Source: Arthrobacter pascens
GTDB lineage: Bacteria; Actinomycetota; Actinomycetes; Actinomycetales; Micrococcaceae
Direction of reading: 5' to 3'
DNA length: 64,000 bases
Assembly: GCF_030815585.1 (NCBI RefSeq)
Contig: NZ_JAUSWY010000001.1
Coordinates: 3,968,001-4,032,000, forward strand
Shown here piece after piece: positions 34,303 to 44,377 of the stretch. Within the stretch, counting starts at the first letter, position 1. Each line of letters opens with the position of its first letter. A program made the translations under genes and the position numbers. The notes beneath the pieces were generated by a model. The model did no database searches and was not told the DNA's origin. It saw only the letters and a list, made by a program, of their open reading frames with translations.

Positions 34303-35967
34303 ATGGAAAAGACGGCAGCAGACGAGACGTTGGAGGCCTTTGAGGCTTCAGCTGCTGCGCTCGTTGCCCTGGTGCGCCGTGGGACAGGCATCCCGGGTTC
34401 GAGCGGTCCCGATCCCCTCCGTGACCAGGCGGATGCGTGCCTGGACGGGCTCGCAGAATCGGCCCGTGTGGACGCGATGCTGGCCGCCCTGCGAGTGCAC
34501 CTCACCGCCGGATACGCCGACAAAGCCACAGCCTTGGCCACCCCGGCTGCCTCGCCTCAGGAGCACACCGCCCAGGAGATGGCGGTGGTCGCGGAGGTCG
34601 CGTGCGTCCTCACGGTCAGCGAACGCGCCGCGGGGGCCCTGCTGACCCAGTCCCACGAACTGACTAGCGCCCTGCCGCTGACGCTCGCCGCTCTGGAGGC
34701 CGGGTCGATTTCGTGGCAGCACGCCAGGGCGATGGTCGACGAAACCGCGGGCCTGGACCCCGCCGGTGCCCAGGCGTTGGAGGCCCATTTCCTGGACCCG
34801 GTAACGCCGAACCCGGCAGGTGGCTGCCCGGCCGGGGAGCTCCTGCCGTCCCGGTTCCGGCACAAGGCAAGGACATGGCGGGAACGCCACCACCGGGTCA
34901 GCATCGAAACCCGCCACGCCAAAAGCGCCCAGGACCGGCGACTGGACTATGCTCCGGACAGGGACGGGATGGCCTGGCTCTCCGCGTACCTCCCAGCAGA
35001 TCAGGCAGCAGGCATCTGGGCACGGACCACCACCGCGGCCCGCGCCCTGCAGGGCCCGCACGAGGCCAGGACCGTGACGCAGCTCAGAGCCGACCTGGCC
35101 GCCACCTGGCTCCTGACTAACAACACGGCCGGCGACATGGCCGGTGGCGGAACTGAAGGCGGCACCGGCGCGGGAGATAGTGTCCCGTCCCCGGCGGCGC
35201 AGGTGCTCATCATTGTTCCCGTCCTGTCCCTCCTCGGTGCCACCGATGGACCGGCCACCCTGGACGGGTACGGGCCTATCCCGGCCTCCATGGCCCGCCG
35301 GCTCGTTGCCGACGGGGCCGATTCCTTCCACCGGGTGCTGACCGATCCGCGGGATGGTGCGCCCCTGGAAATCGGCCGGACCAGCTACCGCATCCCCAAA
35401 ACCATGCGCCAATGGCTCAGGCTCAGAGACGGCAAATGCCCGTTCCCAGGCTGCAACAACCACTCCCTCGACAACGAGGCAGACCACGTCCTCGCCTGGG
35501 CAGACGGCGGAACCACCGGCATCACCAACCTCGGCCAACCCTGCCGCAAGCATCACCGCCTGAAACACACAACAAGCTGGACACCCTCCGGAGCCGGACC
35601 CAACAAACCACCCGGCTGGACCTCACCCACCGGCCGCCACTACGCCAGCGAACAACAGGACTGGGAACCACCCCGCTGGCCGGCCCAGTTCTTTGGTCCT
35701 GTCACGCGGCCGCCGGACGAACCGGAACATCCCGAATCTCCGGATCCGGACTGGGACCCGGATCCGGATGGGGAACTCGGCCCAGCCCGCGGACCGGACC
35801 CTTATCCGGACTGGGAACCCGGCCCTCCATTGGGCTCCGAACCCGACCTGGATCATGGTCCGGGGTGTGGCCTGGCCATGCCCGAAGATCCCTTGCCGGA
35901 TGACGTCTGGCCATGGGAGAGCCTCGACGAGCCTTGGCCGGAATGGGCGGAATTCCAAGCCGTCTAG
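34303..35967 (+). CDS. DUF222 / HNH endonuclease domain protein
   Basis: A 554-residue protein: DUF222 helical domain (residues about 30-330), then an HNH nuclease near 380-430 with KCPFPGCNNHSLDNEADHVL, AWADGGTTGITNLGQPCRKH and HRLKH, carrying the Cys-x4-Cys zinc ligands and the H-N-H residues. A 100-residue acidic tail rich in Pro-Asp-Trp repeats (PDPDWDPDPDGE) follows. Such proteins are abundant in Arthrobacter-like genomes, often as many paralogues, and the role is unknown. GTG 34270 is an alternative start. Its stop overlaps the convergent pxpA stop by 4 bases. Confidence 0.92.
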   Translation: MEKTAADETLEAFEASAAALVALVRRGTGIPGSSGPDPLRDQADACLDGLAESARVDAMLAALRVHLTAGYADKATALATPAASPQEHTAQEMAVVAEVACVLTVSERAAGALLTQSHELTSALPLTLAALEAGSISWQHARAMVDETAGLDPAGAQALEAHFLDPVTPNPAGGCPAGELLPSRFRHKARTWRERHHRVSIETRHAKSAQDRRLDYAPDRDGMAWLSAYLPADQAAGIWARTTTAARALQGPHEARTVTQLRADLAATWLLTNNTAGDMAGGGTEGGTGAGDSVPSPAAQVLIIVPVLSLLGATDGPATLDGYGPIPASMARRLVADGADSFHRVLTDPRDGAPLEIGRTSYRIPKTMRQWLRLRDGKCPFPGCNNHSLDNEADHVLAWADGGTTGITNLGQPCRKHHRLKHTTSWTPSGAGPNKPPGWTSPTGRHYASEQQDWEPPRWPAQFFGPVTRPPDEPEHPESPDPDWDPDPDGELGPARGPDPYPDWEPGPPLGSEPDLDHGPGCGLAMPEDPLPDDVWPWESLDEPWPEWAEFQAV

Positions 35968-36713
35968 GCGAAGGACTCCAGCTCCACGCCCGCGGCTTCC
36001 AGGCCTGCCCGGACGCCGGCGGCCATCTCCACGGCCCCCGGCGTGTCTCCGTGGATGCACAGCGAATCCGGGCTGACCTCCACTACCGTTCCATCCACGG
36101 CCACGACCTCGCCCTTCGTCGCAAGGCGCACTGCCCGCTCAACGATCGAGTCGACGTCGTGCAGTACGGCACCTTCCTGCGAGCGCGGCACCAGCGTGCC
36201 GTCGGCAAGGTAGGCGCGGTCCACAAAGGCCTCGATGAACACCGGGTGGCCGGCTTCCTTTGCCTGGATCAGGAGCTCCGAGCCGGGGAGGCCAAGAATC
36301 GGGAGGCCGGGGTCGTAGGCCTGGATGGCAGCCACCACGGCGGAGGCCTGCTCGGAGTCGTGGAACACGCGGTTGTAGAGGGCGCCGTGCGGCTTGACGT
36401 AGTCCACAGATGCGCCCACGGCATGGGCGACGCCGTCGAGGGCGCCGAGCTGGTACAGGACGTCGCCGAAGAGCTCGTCGAAGGACATGTCCAGGGAGCG
36501 TCTGCCGAAACCGGCCAGGTCGCGGTAGCCCACGTGCGCGCCGACGGTGACGTCGAGTTCGAAGGCGGCGCGGCAGCTGTCCAGCATGGTGACGGGATCT
36601 CCGGCATGGAAGCCGCAGGCCACGTTGGCACTGGTGACCAGCCGGAACATCGCGGCGTCGTCTCCCATGTTCCAGGAGCCGAATGATTCGCCGAGATCAG
36701 CGTTAAGATCCAA
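35964..36713 (-). CDS. pxpA: 5-oxoprolinase subunit A (LamB/YcsF family)
   Basis: A 249-residue protein: MDLNADLGESFGSWNMGDDA, then TSANVACGFHAGDPVTM and SVDYVKPHGALYNRVFHDSE are the family motifs. PxpA with PxpB and PxpC opens 5-oxoproline to glutamate. Neither pxpB nor pxpC is beside it here, so it is an orphan in this window. The start is TTG at 36713, which overlaps the end of the EcsC gene by 11 bases and fits the conserved MDLN start of homologues. Confidence 0.9.
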   Translation of the reverse strand: MDLNADLGESFGSWNMGDDAAMFRLVTSANVACGFHAGDPVTMLDSCRAAFELDVTVGAHVGYRDLAGFGRRSLDMSFDELFGDVLYQLGALDGVAHAVGASVDYVKPHGALYNRVFHDSEQASAVVAAIQAYDPGLPILGLPGSELLIQAKEAGHPVFIEAFVDRAYLADGTLVPRSQEGAVLHDVDSIVERAVRLATKGEVVAVDGTVVEVSPDSLCIHGDTPGAVEMAAGVRAGLEAAGVELESFA

Positions 36714-37509
36714 GATTCTTGCCTTCCAGCGTGAGGTTCTCCGGTGCCGCGGCGGTGGCCGTGAGCTCCCCGGGGATGGTGTCCGGCATGGGGCCGAAAG
36801 CTTCCTTGGCGTTGGCCACCACCGCCCTGCCCATCATGAGGTTGCCGGCACCGCCAACCACCGCGCCGATGCCGAACGGAAGCGCCCGGCCGAACAGGGC
36901 AGTCCCTTGGCGCTTCAGCAGGTTCTTGAGGAAGGCCTTCTGTATTTTGTTCCGGACCACACCGAAGCCCGAGACGGGCATGGACTTGGAGAGCACATTT
37001 CCCCAGGCCTGGGGTGCACTCGCTCCCTTGCCCATGGCCTGGCCGCTCAGTGTCCCCAGCAGCGCTGTTCCTTCCTCGCCCAGCATGATGGCCATAACCA
37101 TAGTGCTTGCCTTTTCCGGGTTCGTCAGGCGGATGCCATGGAGTTCGGCGAGCGACGTCGCATACAGGGCGGTGGCCTCAAGGAAGCCCACGGTGGCTGC
37201 GGCGGACAGCCCTAAGGAGGCGACGGTCCCCACCCCGGGCACCACCGCTGTGGCACCCACTATCGCCCCGCCGCCGGTCACGGCCGCGAGGTAGTCGCGC
37301 TCCATCCTGACTGCGAGCTGCGCCGCCGACGCCCGGGGTTGTCTGCGCTGCAGACGGCGGATGTACGCCAGCACCAGCGGGCGTTGGATCTCCACCGCCC
37401 GGAGCAGCATGTTGTGGACTCCGGGTTTCGGCTTGCCTTCGGCGTCGAACACCGCGTTGTGAGCGGTTTCCTGAGCGATTCGTACTGCGGGATTGCGGCG
37501 CTTGGCCAT
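36703..37509 (-). CDS. EcsC family protein
   Basis: A 268-residue protein. The N-terminal half is soluble and helical. GGGAIVGATAVVPGVGTVAS and LGLSAAATVGFLEATALYAT are the Gly-rich hydrophobic segments of the EcsC family, with a second hydrophobic part (LPFGIGAVVGGAGNLMMGRA) near the end. ATG 37509 follows AGAGGTGA. The role is unknown; EcsC accompanies an ABC transporter in Bacillus. It overlaps the orphan pxpA that follows. Confidence 0.88.
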   Translation of the reverse strand: MAKRRNPAVRIAQETAHNAVFDAEGKPKPGVHNMLLRAVEIQRPLVLAYIRRLQRRQPRASAAQLAVRMERDYLAAVTGGGAIVGATAVVPGVGTVASLGLSAAATVGFLEATALYATSLAELHGIRLTNPEKASTMVMAIMLGEEGTALLGTLSGQAMGKGASAPQAWGNVLSKSMPVSGFGVVRNKIQKAFLKNLLKRQGTALFGRALPFGIGAVVGGAGNLMMGRAVVANAKEAFGPMPDTIPGELTATAAAPENLTLEGKNLGS

Positions 37510-37612
37510 GGTCACCTCTGCTTCTGTCCTGCTTCTGTCCGCTGGCGGTCTCGGCTGCGGCCCTGCCTTAACACTAAGGGTGCCTAACACTAGGCCACGC
37601 CGGGGCTGGCCC

Positions 37613-38203
37613 CTACATCACCCAGGATTCGGCCACGGCAATATAACCCGACGACGACGGCCCCCGCGGTCCCGGATAGACACTTGCGGCGCCGGGCCAC
37701 TCCACTCCGAATTCGGCGAGCCGGCCGCTGCTGCACGGCAGGTACACATTGTTGAGCCCGGCGGAGTTGGGTCCCAGTTGGAAGTCCGGTGAGGAAAATG
37801 GGCGGCGGTCCAGGATGCCCGAGAGCTCAAGCTCAGCTTTGCGGCCGATGGCGCGGAATCCGCGCTCCAGGTCCAGTTCGACGTCGAATTCGTCCTGGGT
37901 ATGCGTGATCCCGTTGAGCGGAAACCTGGCTGCCTCCGGGAAATAGCGGGCCAGTTCGGCGGCGAGAGTTGACGCGAAGTATTCGTTGGTTCCGTAACTC
38001 CGCCAGCCCTGCAGGGTGGCCACAAGCAGCGCATTTCCACTGCCCCAGCGCGACCAATCGGCCATCCAGAACGATGCGAAGCAGCTGGCTGCCTCGCCGG
38101 GAATCTGGACCCCGCGGGCATCCACTGGATGCAGCGCGAGGCCCGGATTCGACCCCACAAAGGCCAGGCTGCGCCGCCACGAGGCGGCAGGAATACTGTC
38201 CAT
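37613..38203 (-). CDS. Hypothetical protein, 196 residues
   Basis: No family is recognised. It reads as a soluble globular protein: SWRRSLAFVGSNPGLALHPV, then FASFWMADWSRWGSGNALLV and RSYGTNEYFASTLAAELARY, ending GPSSSGYIAVAESWVM. Good Trp and Tyr content and even composition support a real gene over the alternatives in this stretch. It lies between EcsC and an alpha/beta hydrolase on the same strand, with gaps of about 100 bases on each side, so it is probably its own unit. Confidence 0.7.
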   Translation of the reverse strand: MDSIPAASWRRSLAFVGSNPGLALHPVDARGVQIPGEAASCFASFWMADWSRWGSGNALLVATLQGWRSYGTNEYFASTLAAELARYFPEAARFPLNGITHTQDEFDVELDLERGFRAIGRKAELELSGILDRRPFSSPDFQLGPNSAGLNNVYLPCSSGRLAEFGVEWPGAASVYPGPRGPSSSGYIAVAESWVM

Positions 38204-38299
38204 GCTTCGAGCCTAGGGCGGACAGTATGAAATCCGGAGCTGACAGCGCCGGACGGACTCATCGCGAATGGAGCTGCGGGAACCCCGGACTGCCCACCC

Positions 38300-39207
<908 letters not shown>

Positions 39208-39235
39208 CGTTGCAAGTGTTCTGCGGAAAGAAGTG

Positions 39236-39850
39236 ATGACAGCGGTGGCACCTGATACGGCGCGTGCTTCGAGGAAGGTTTCGAAGCCCGCAGACGATGA
39301 AGCCCTGCGCGACGTGGCCCTGAATGCTGCGGACCGGCTGTTTTACGCCCGAGGAATCCAGGCTGTGGGGATGGATGAGCTCCGCGGGGCATCGGGCATT
39401 TCGCTCAAGCGGCTCTACCGGTTGTTTCCGTCGAAAGATGCGATCGTGGAGCAGGTCCTTCTGAACCGGCACAGGGTGTGGACTGAGGGGGTGGCCGCGG
39501 CCGTGGCCGGCGAGGAAGAGCCCCGCGAACGCCTGCTGGCCATTTACGATTTTCTTGCTGACTGGTTCGCGGAGGACGGATTCCGCGGTTGCGCGTTTAT
39601 TAATTCGTTCGGAGAACTCGGAGGATTTTCCCCGCGCGTGGCCGAAATCGTACGCAGCCACAAGAAAGACTTCCAGGGCTATGTTGCCAATCTGGTTTCA
39701 GAAGCCGGAGCCCCGCCCACCCTTGCGCCACAGCTCTCCATCCTTGCTGAAGGAGCCCAGACCACGGCCGCAATCTCAGGCAGCGCCGAGCCCGCCGTTC
39801 AAGCCCGGGCCGCCGCCGAAATCCTGATCAATGCTGCGCTGAAACCATAG
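39236..39850 (+). CDS. TetR-family repressor
   Basis: A 204-residue TetR protein: DVALNAADRLFYARGIQAVG, then LRGASGISLKRLYRLFPSKD is the HTH, and the ligand domain follows (DWFAEDGFRGCAFINSFGEL). The FRGCAFIN block is shared with the AcuR/YcdC-like branch that often controls oxidoreductases and hydrolases. GGAAAGAAG precedes ATG 39236; the frame is open far upstream but that DNA is the hydrolase gene. It most likely binds the two GAGAACG palindromes. Confidence 0.9.
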   Translation: MTAVAPDTARASRKVSKPADDEALRDVALNAADRLFYARGIQAVGMDELRGASGISLKRLYRLFPSKDAIVEQVLLNRHRVWTEGVAAAVAGEEEPRERLLAIYDFLADWFAEDGFRGCAFINSFGELGGFSPRVAEIVRSHKKDFQGYVANLVSEAGAPPTLAPQLSILAEGAQTTAAISGSAEPAVQARAAAEILINAALKP

Positions 39851-40091
39851 CTGCCGGATCGACCGGACACAGTTTGCACTCCGGTCAAAGCGGCCAAGGC
39901 TTCTGCGTGCACCGGCCGGCCGGAGACTGACGCTCGACGCGTGCCTCCTGCGCGTGAGTAGCGTCAGGCCCCTGCCCGGAGTTCGCCCGAGCCACGCGCC
40001 GCAGGACGAACGGCGCTACCTTGCCGACGAACGGTTAAGGCCGCAGCCGGACGGCCAGGCCGCAGCAGTGGTGGCCGCCCGCGCGGTTCTT

Positions 40092-40658
40092 TCACATGCA
40101 AAACCCGAATTCGTCGACAATCATCCGGGCAGCTTTTTCGGCTGGCAAATCCGTGTTGTCGATCTTCAGGAAGTTATCCTGAAGAAAAGAATCACCGTCC
40201 GAATTCAGCTTGTATTGCTCATCGTGCTCCAACAAGAGCGCCCGGGAACCCTTGATGTTTCGCTTGGACGCCTTGTGTGACAACCTGAATTCCGTCTCGT
40301 TCCGCCTCAGCCGCTCCTCCAAATCGGCTTCCAGCTCAACGAAGTACACGTCCGCGCCCTGATCCCTGAATACGTCGCAACTCCGCTCTACGAATTTCCG
40401 GTCGGATTCGTGGTCGAGCGCCCAAACGTACGTGAAAATAAGTCCAGGTAGATCGCTCGCTGCAACCTCTTCGAACACGCGTTGGCGAAACTCGGCGACC
40501 AGGGTCTGGAACTGAGGCTCTCCGAAATCGAAGAAATTCAGCACCAACTCAATCGTCATGTGGTTATGGAAAAGCCTGAAGCCCGTAAGTTTCGAAAGCT
40601 CATGCCCAACGCTCATTTTCCCTACGGCAGGCGGCCCAAATATGACTACGAACTTCAC
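40092..40658 (-). CDS. P-loop NTPase / small-molecule kinase-like protein, atypically low GC
   Basis: A 188-residue protein with Walker A GPPAVGKMSVGHELSKLTG and a following LFHNHMTIELVLNFFDFG, resembling the AAA_17/shikimate-kinase-like group of small kinases. QDNFLKIDNTDLPAEKAARM ends the fold. The substrate is unknown; related proteins include antibiotic and nucleoside kinases. The DNA is close to 50 percent GC by eye, well under its neighbours, and codon use is different, so recent acquisition is likely. It is on the same strand as the GH65 gene but is not obviously part of that operon. Confidence 0.8.
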   Translation of the reverse strand: MKFVVIFGPPAVGKMSVGHELSKLTGFRLFHNHMTIELVLNFFDFGEPQFQTLVAEFRQRVFEEVAASDLPGLIFTYVWALDHESDRKFVERSCDVFRDQGADVYFVELEADLEERLRRNETEFRLSHKASKRNIKGSRALLLEHDEQYKLNSDGDSFLQDNFLKIDNTDLPAEKAARMIVDEFGFCM

Positions 40659-40727
40659 GATTTTCCTCTCGACCTATCTCCGACCAGTAACCCACATCGG
40701 CACCAGCGGGCAGGCCGCCGAACACGC

Positions 40728-43070
40728 TTAGGCGCGGGCGCGCACCACGGGAATGCTCGCTGTCGGCAGCCCGCTGGGGAAGACCGTAGGCTCCGGAACC
40801 TGCACCGGCTCCAGGGCCACCCGGACCGGGTCCCGGTCCACGCTGAACACCTGCCCGCGGACGTCCACATCCAGCGGCTCGCCTTTGCTGACAGTGAGGG
40901 TGATGGAGCCGGCGTCGAGTTCCACCATCAGCAGCCGGCCCTGGATCTTGAGGTGGAAGGAGAGCGCTTCCCACTCGGAGGGAAGCCGCGGATCGAAAAA
41001 CGGCACGGGGCCCTGGTCGCGGAGCCCGGCAAAGCCGCAGACCAGCGAGCTCCACACACCACCCGTGGAGGCGATGTGCACGCCGTCGATGGTGTTCCCG
41101 TGGGTGTCATCAAGGTCGATGAACACGGCGTTGGTGAAGTGCTCCAGTGCCGCCTTGGGGTACCCCACCTCTGCGGCCATGATCCCCTGCACGCAGGCGG
41201 ACAGGGTGGAGTCGCCGGTGGTGATGGGATCGTAGAAATCAAAGGCCCGGCGCTTCTCTTCAGCCGTGAAGTCCTGCCACTGCAGGAACATGGCCAGCAC
41301 GGTGTCGGCCTGCTTCAGCACCTGGTGGCGGTAGATCACCAGCGGGTGGAAGTGCAGCAGCAACGGGTACTTGGACCGGGGTGTGGTCCAGTCCCAGGGT
41401 TCCAGCGTCATGAAGTCGTTGTCCTGGGAGTGCACCTGCATGCGGTCATCAAAGGGCAGCTGCATGCGGCATGCAGCGGCTTCCCACAGCTGGCGCTCGT
41501 CGTCGCTGATTTCGGCGTGGTCCAGGGCAGCGGCCGCGCGCAGGTTAAAGCGGGCCATGACGTTGGTGTAGAGGTTGTCATTGACTACTGCCGTGTACTC
41601 GTCGGGGCCCGTGACGCCATGGATATGGAAGAGTCCGTCCTTGCCGAAGAACCCCAGCGAGACCCACATGCGGGCTGTTTCGATCAGGAGCTCCGCGCCC
41701 ATGCCCTCGCTGAATTCTTCATCGCCTGTTGCCCACAGGTACCGGTTGGTGGCGAAGGCGATAGCGGCGGCGATGTGGAACTGCGCGGTGCCGGCAGCGT
41801 AGTAGGCACTCGATTCGAGGCCGTTGATGGTCCGCCAGGGGAAGAGCGCGCCGTCCACACTGAGATCCTTGGCGCGTATCTTGGCCGCGGGGAGCATCTC
41901 GTGCCGGAACTCCAGGACCTGGCGGGCGCCGTCGGGGTTGGTGTACGTCAGGTATGGCAGGAGATAGACCTCCTGGTCCCAGAAATAGTGGCCTTCATAG
42001 CCTGAGCCAGTCACGCCCTTGGCAGGAATGCCGGCAACGTCTGCGCGCGCTGTCGCCTGGGCAAGCTGGAACAGGTTCCAGCGGATGGCCTGCTGGAGTT
42101 CCGGCTGGCCGCCCACCACGATGTCCGACGTGGCCCAGTAGTCCCGGTAGTGCGCCTCACTCTCGGCAAAGATGTCCTGGACGGAACGGAGTCCGGCCTC
42201 GGCGGCTTCCGCCGCATCCTGGCCGGAGTCCTGGACGCCACGGCCAGCGGCGTAGCTGACGCTTTTTTCCAGCCGGAAGGGCTGGTCCGCGCCAACGGCC
42301 AGAACATAGCGGACGCTGCTGTCATCCTGGTCCACCAGGGTGTCGAACGGCTGGTGCCCGGCGGAAGTCCAGTGGTCCACGGCAATTCCCACCCGCTGCC
42401 TGGATTCCGCCGCCTCCCAGGAAAGCCGGAGTGAGCCGTCGCCGCCGTCGAGCCGTAAGGGCAGCAGGACGCGGCCCGCGTGGCGGCCGGCGCGGCGGGG
42501 GTCGTGCGCAGAGTGGTCCTCAACGGGCTGGTCCTGGCGGTTGATGATGGACGACGTGACGTCGGCGGACACATCCTGGTCAGCGGACACTTCCAAAGAC
42601 ACGCCCACGCTGCCCCGGGAGGCGAATCCGACGGCACGCCGCTCGGTGGTGGTCACTGTGGCGCCGGAGCGGCACTGCCAGGTGATTCGGCATTCGTAGA
42701 TTCCGGTGGAGAAATCAACGGAGCGGCGGTAGTCGAGCACTCCGGATTCCGCCAGGCTGAGGGTCTCGCCGTCGATGATCACCGTGAAGTTGTTCGCATC
42801 CGGGATATAGATGATCCGCTGGCCGGTCCGGGCGAAACCGAATGCGTTCTCAGCGTGCTTGATGTCCCAGATCTCATGCAGGCCATTGATGAAGCTGCCC
42901 GGCAGGTCAGCGTCCGCGGCTGCCCAGTGCGCGCCGCGGATGCCCAGGTGCCCGTTGCCCAGAGCAAAAAGGGTTTCCAGTGTGCCCGCATTGCCCGGCT
43001 CATGGCGCGTCTCCACGAGTTGCCAAGGGTTGTTGGGGAACCGTTCGCGGTCCGCTGTGATAAGAGCCAT
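40728..43070 (-). CDS. Glycoside hydrolase family 65 phosphorylase (maltose/trehalose/kojibiose type)
   Basis: A 780-residue GH65 enzyme. The N-terminal beta-sandwich has ALGNGHLGIRGAHW and the (alpha/alpha)6 barrel has GYEGHYFWDQEVYLLPYLTY. The catalytic acid Glu491 is in HIHGVTGPDEY, and STGGVWSSLVCGFAGLRDQG carries the phosphate-binding region. These enzymes split an alpha-glucosyl disaccharide with phosphate to give beta-glucose 1-phosphate. The next enzyme, beta-phosphoglucomutase, is encoded just upstream, so the pair feeds glucose 6-phosphate. Start ATG 43070 was chosen from the family start (ITADRERFPNNPWQLVE); the frame is open to 43394. Confidence 0.92.
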   Translation of the reverse strand: MALITADRERFPNNPWQLVETRHEPGNAGTLETLFALGNGHLGIRGAHWAAADADLPGSFINGLHEIWDIKHAENAFGFARTGQRIIYIPDANNFTVIIDGETLSLAESGVLDYRRSVDFSTGIYECRITWQCRSGATVTTTERRAVGFASRGSVGVSLEVSADQDVSADVTSSIINRQDQPVEDHSAHDPRRAGRHAGRVLLPLRLDGGDGSLRLSWEAAESRQRVGIAVDHWTSAGHQPFDTLVDQDDSSVRYVLAVGADQPFRLEKSVSYAAGRGVQDSGQDAAEAAEAGLRSVQDIFAESEAHYRDYWATSDIVVGGQPELQQAIRWNLFQLAQATARADVAGIPAKGVTGSGYEGHYFWDQEVYLLPYLTYTNPDGARQVLEFRHEMLPAAKIRAKDLSVDGALFPWRTINGLESSAYYAAGTAQFHIAAAIAFATNRYLWATGDEEFSEGMGAELLIETARMWVSLGFFGKDGLFHIHGVTGPDEYTAVVNDNLYTNVMARFNLRAAAALDHAEISDDERQLWEAAACRMQLPFDDRMQVHSQDNDFMTLEPWDWTTPRSKYPLLLHFHPLVIYRHQVLKQADTVLAMFLQWQDFTAEEKRRAFDFYDPITTGDSTLSACVQGIMAAEVGYPKAALEHFTNAVFIDLDDTHGNTIDGVHIASTGGVWSSLVCGFAGLRDQGPVPFFDPRLPSEWEALSFHLKIQGRLLMVELDAGSITLTVSKGEPLDVDVRGQVFSVDRDPVRVALEPVQVPEPTVFPSGLPTASIPVVRARA

Positions 43071-43240
43071 GGTGTTGGGGTCCTTTGGCGTTTGTACTGT
43101 GCAGCTGGGGGATGAGCCGCTGGGGTCTTGGGCAGCTAGGGCCTGTGCGTTTTTGGGACGCGCGGTTGGGGGTGCTGCGCGGAGTCGGACTGATGGAGCG
43201 GAGTGTGGAGCGGATGAAGCGAACAGCCGGGGAGCTGGCG

Positions 43241-43975
43241 CTAGAGGAGTTCCTCGAGGTCGTTGACCACCATGGTGGCTCCGGCATCCAGCAGCGTCTG
43301 CCTGCCGGCGCCGCGGTCCACGCCGATCACGGAGTGGAACTGCCCGGAATGTCCGGCCTGGACCCCGGACACAGCGTCCTCGACGACGACGCATTCCTCG
43401 GTGGGAAGGTCCAGTAACTGCGCCGCGTAGTCGTAGGTGGCCGGGCTGGGTTTGCCGGGCAGGCCTTCGGCCGCCGCTACCACTCCGTCCACCACAACGG
43501 GGAAATGCCCGTTCAGGCCGGCGGCCTTGAGCACCGCCGGCGCGTTCCGGGATGAGGAGACGACTGCGATCTTCAGTCCCCGCTCCAGCGCGGCTTCGAG
43601 GAAGCGCACCGAGCCCTCGAAAGGCTCCACACCCGAACTGACGATGTCATTGAAGATCCGGTTCTTCCGGTTACCGAGCCCCTGCACCGTGGTGTTGGCG
43701 GGATCGTCATCGGTGGGGCCCTCGGCAAGCACAATGTTGCGGGACGCCAGGAAGTCCCGGACGCCGTCGAACCTTGGCTTGCCGTCGATGTGGTCGAAGT
43801 AGTCGCTTTCGCGGTATCCGGTCACGCCAGGCTGCGATGCAAGGTAGCCCTCAAAGAGCTCCTGCCAGGCCCGCTCGTGGACCGTTGCCGTGGGTGTCAG
43901 CACGCCGTCCAGGTCAAAAAGAATGGCAGAGGCGCTGGTCCAGGAAGGGCTGTTGGTTTTCAGGAGATCAGTCAT
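43241..43975 (-). CDS. Beta-phosphoglucomutase-like HAD hydrolase
   Basis: A 244-residue HAD protein: catalytic ILFDLDGVLTPTATVHERAW, then KIAVVSSSRNAPAVLKAAGL and CVVVEDAVSGVQAGHSGQFH. The order and spacing match beta-phosphoglucomutase, which turns beta-glucose 1-phosphate into glucose 6-phosphate. It is followed by the GH65 phosphorylase on the same strand after 170 bases. A perfect LacI-type operator lies 300 bases upstream. Confidence 0.9.
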   Translation of the reverse strand: MTDLLKTNSPSWTSASAILFDLDGVLTPTATVHERAWQELFEGYLASQPGVTGYRESDYFDHIDGKPRFDGVRDFLASRNIVLAEGPTDDDPANTTVQGLGNRKNRIFNDIVSSGVEPFEGSVRFLEAALERGLKIAVVSSSRNAPAVLKAAGLNGHFPVVVDGVVAAAEGLPGKPSPATYDYAAQLLDLPTEECVVVEDAVSGVQAGHSGQFHSVIGVDRGAGRQTLLDAGATMVVNDLEELL

Positions 43976-44274
43976 GCTCGGTGCGGTGTCCTTTCAGACG
44001 GCGGGCAGCCTCGGAGGCCAGGATGCATGGGATGTGGCGGCGTCGGTGTCCGCAGGATCAGCAGCGCGGCAGGTAGGGCGTGGATGGGGAATGCCACGGC
44101 GGCCGGAGGGCTGCTGATGAAATGTCTTTATCCATCATGGGCGCCTTTGCGGTGGCCTGACAACCCGGGGGGACTGCAGCCGCGGACGGCAGCGCAGGGC
44201 AGCACTGAAACGATGCACATTCCCAGCCTCCCTTCCGGCCCAGTTCAAGGGCCGATGGAGCGGCCGAGGTTGAG

Positions 44275-44288
44275 TGTAAGCGCTTACA
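44275..44288. promoter_or_regulatory. LacI-family operator upstream of the phosphorylase operon
   Basis: TGTAAGCGCTTACA is a perfect 14-base palindrome with the central CG pair and TGTAAGCG half-site used by LacI/GalR repressors of sugar operons. It lies in the 402-base gap 43976-44377, in which I see no gene. No LacI regulator is encoded in this window. Confidence 0.7.
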
Positions 44289-44377
44289 AATTTGCCGCGC
44301 AACTGTTTTTTGAACAAACGGGAGTGTGACGGAATTCTCACCACGCGCGGGACCAGTGAAGGACCCGCTAATACTGC

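Noticed and set aside
40482..42005. 507-codon plus-strand frame
   Set aside because: It lies antisense to the GH65 phosphorylase and the kinase gene, with low-complexity His/Gly/Gln content and no recognisable motif.
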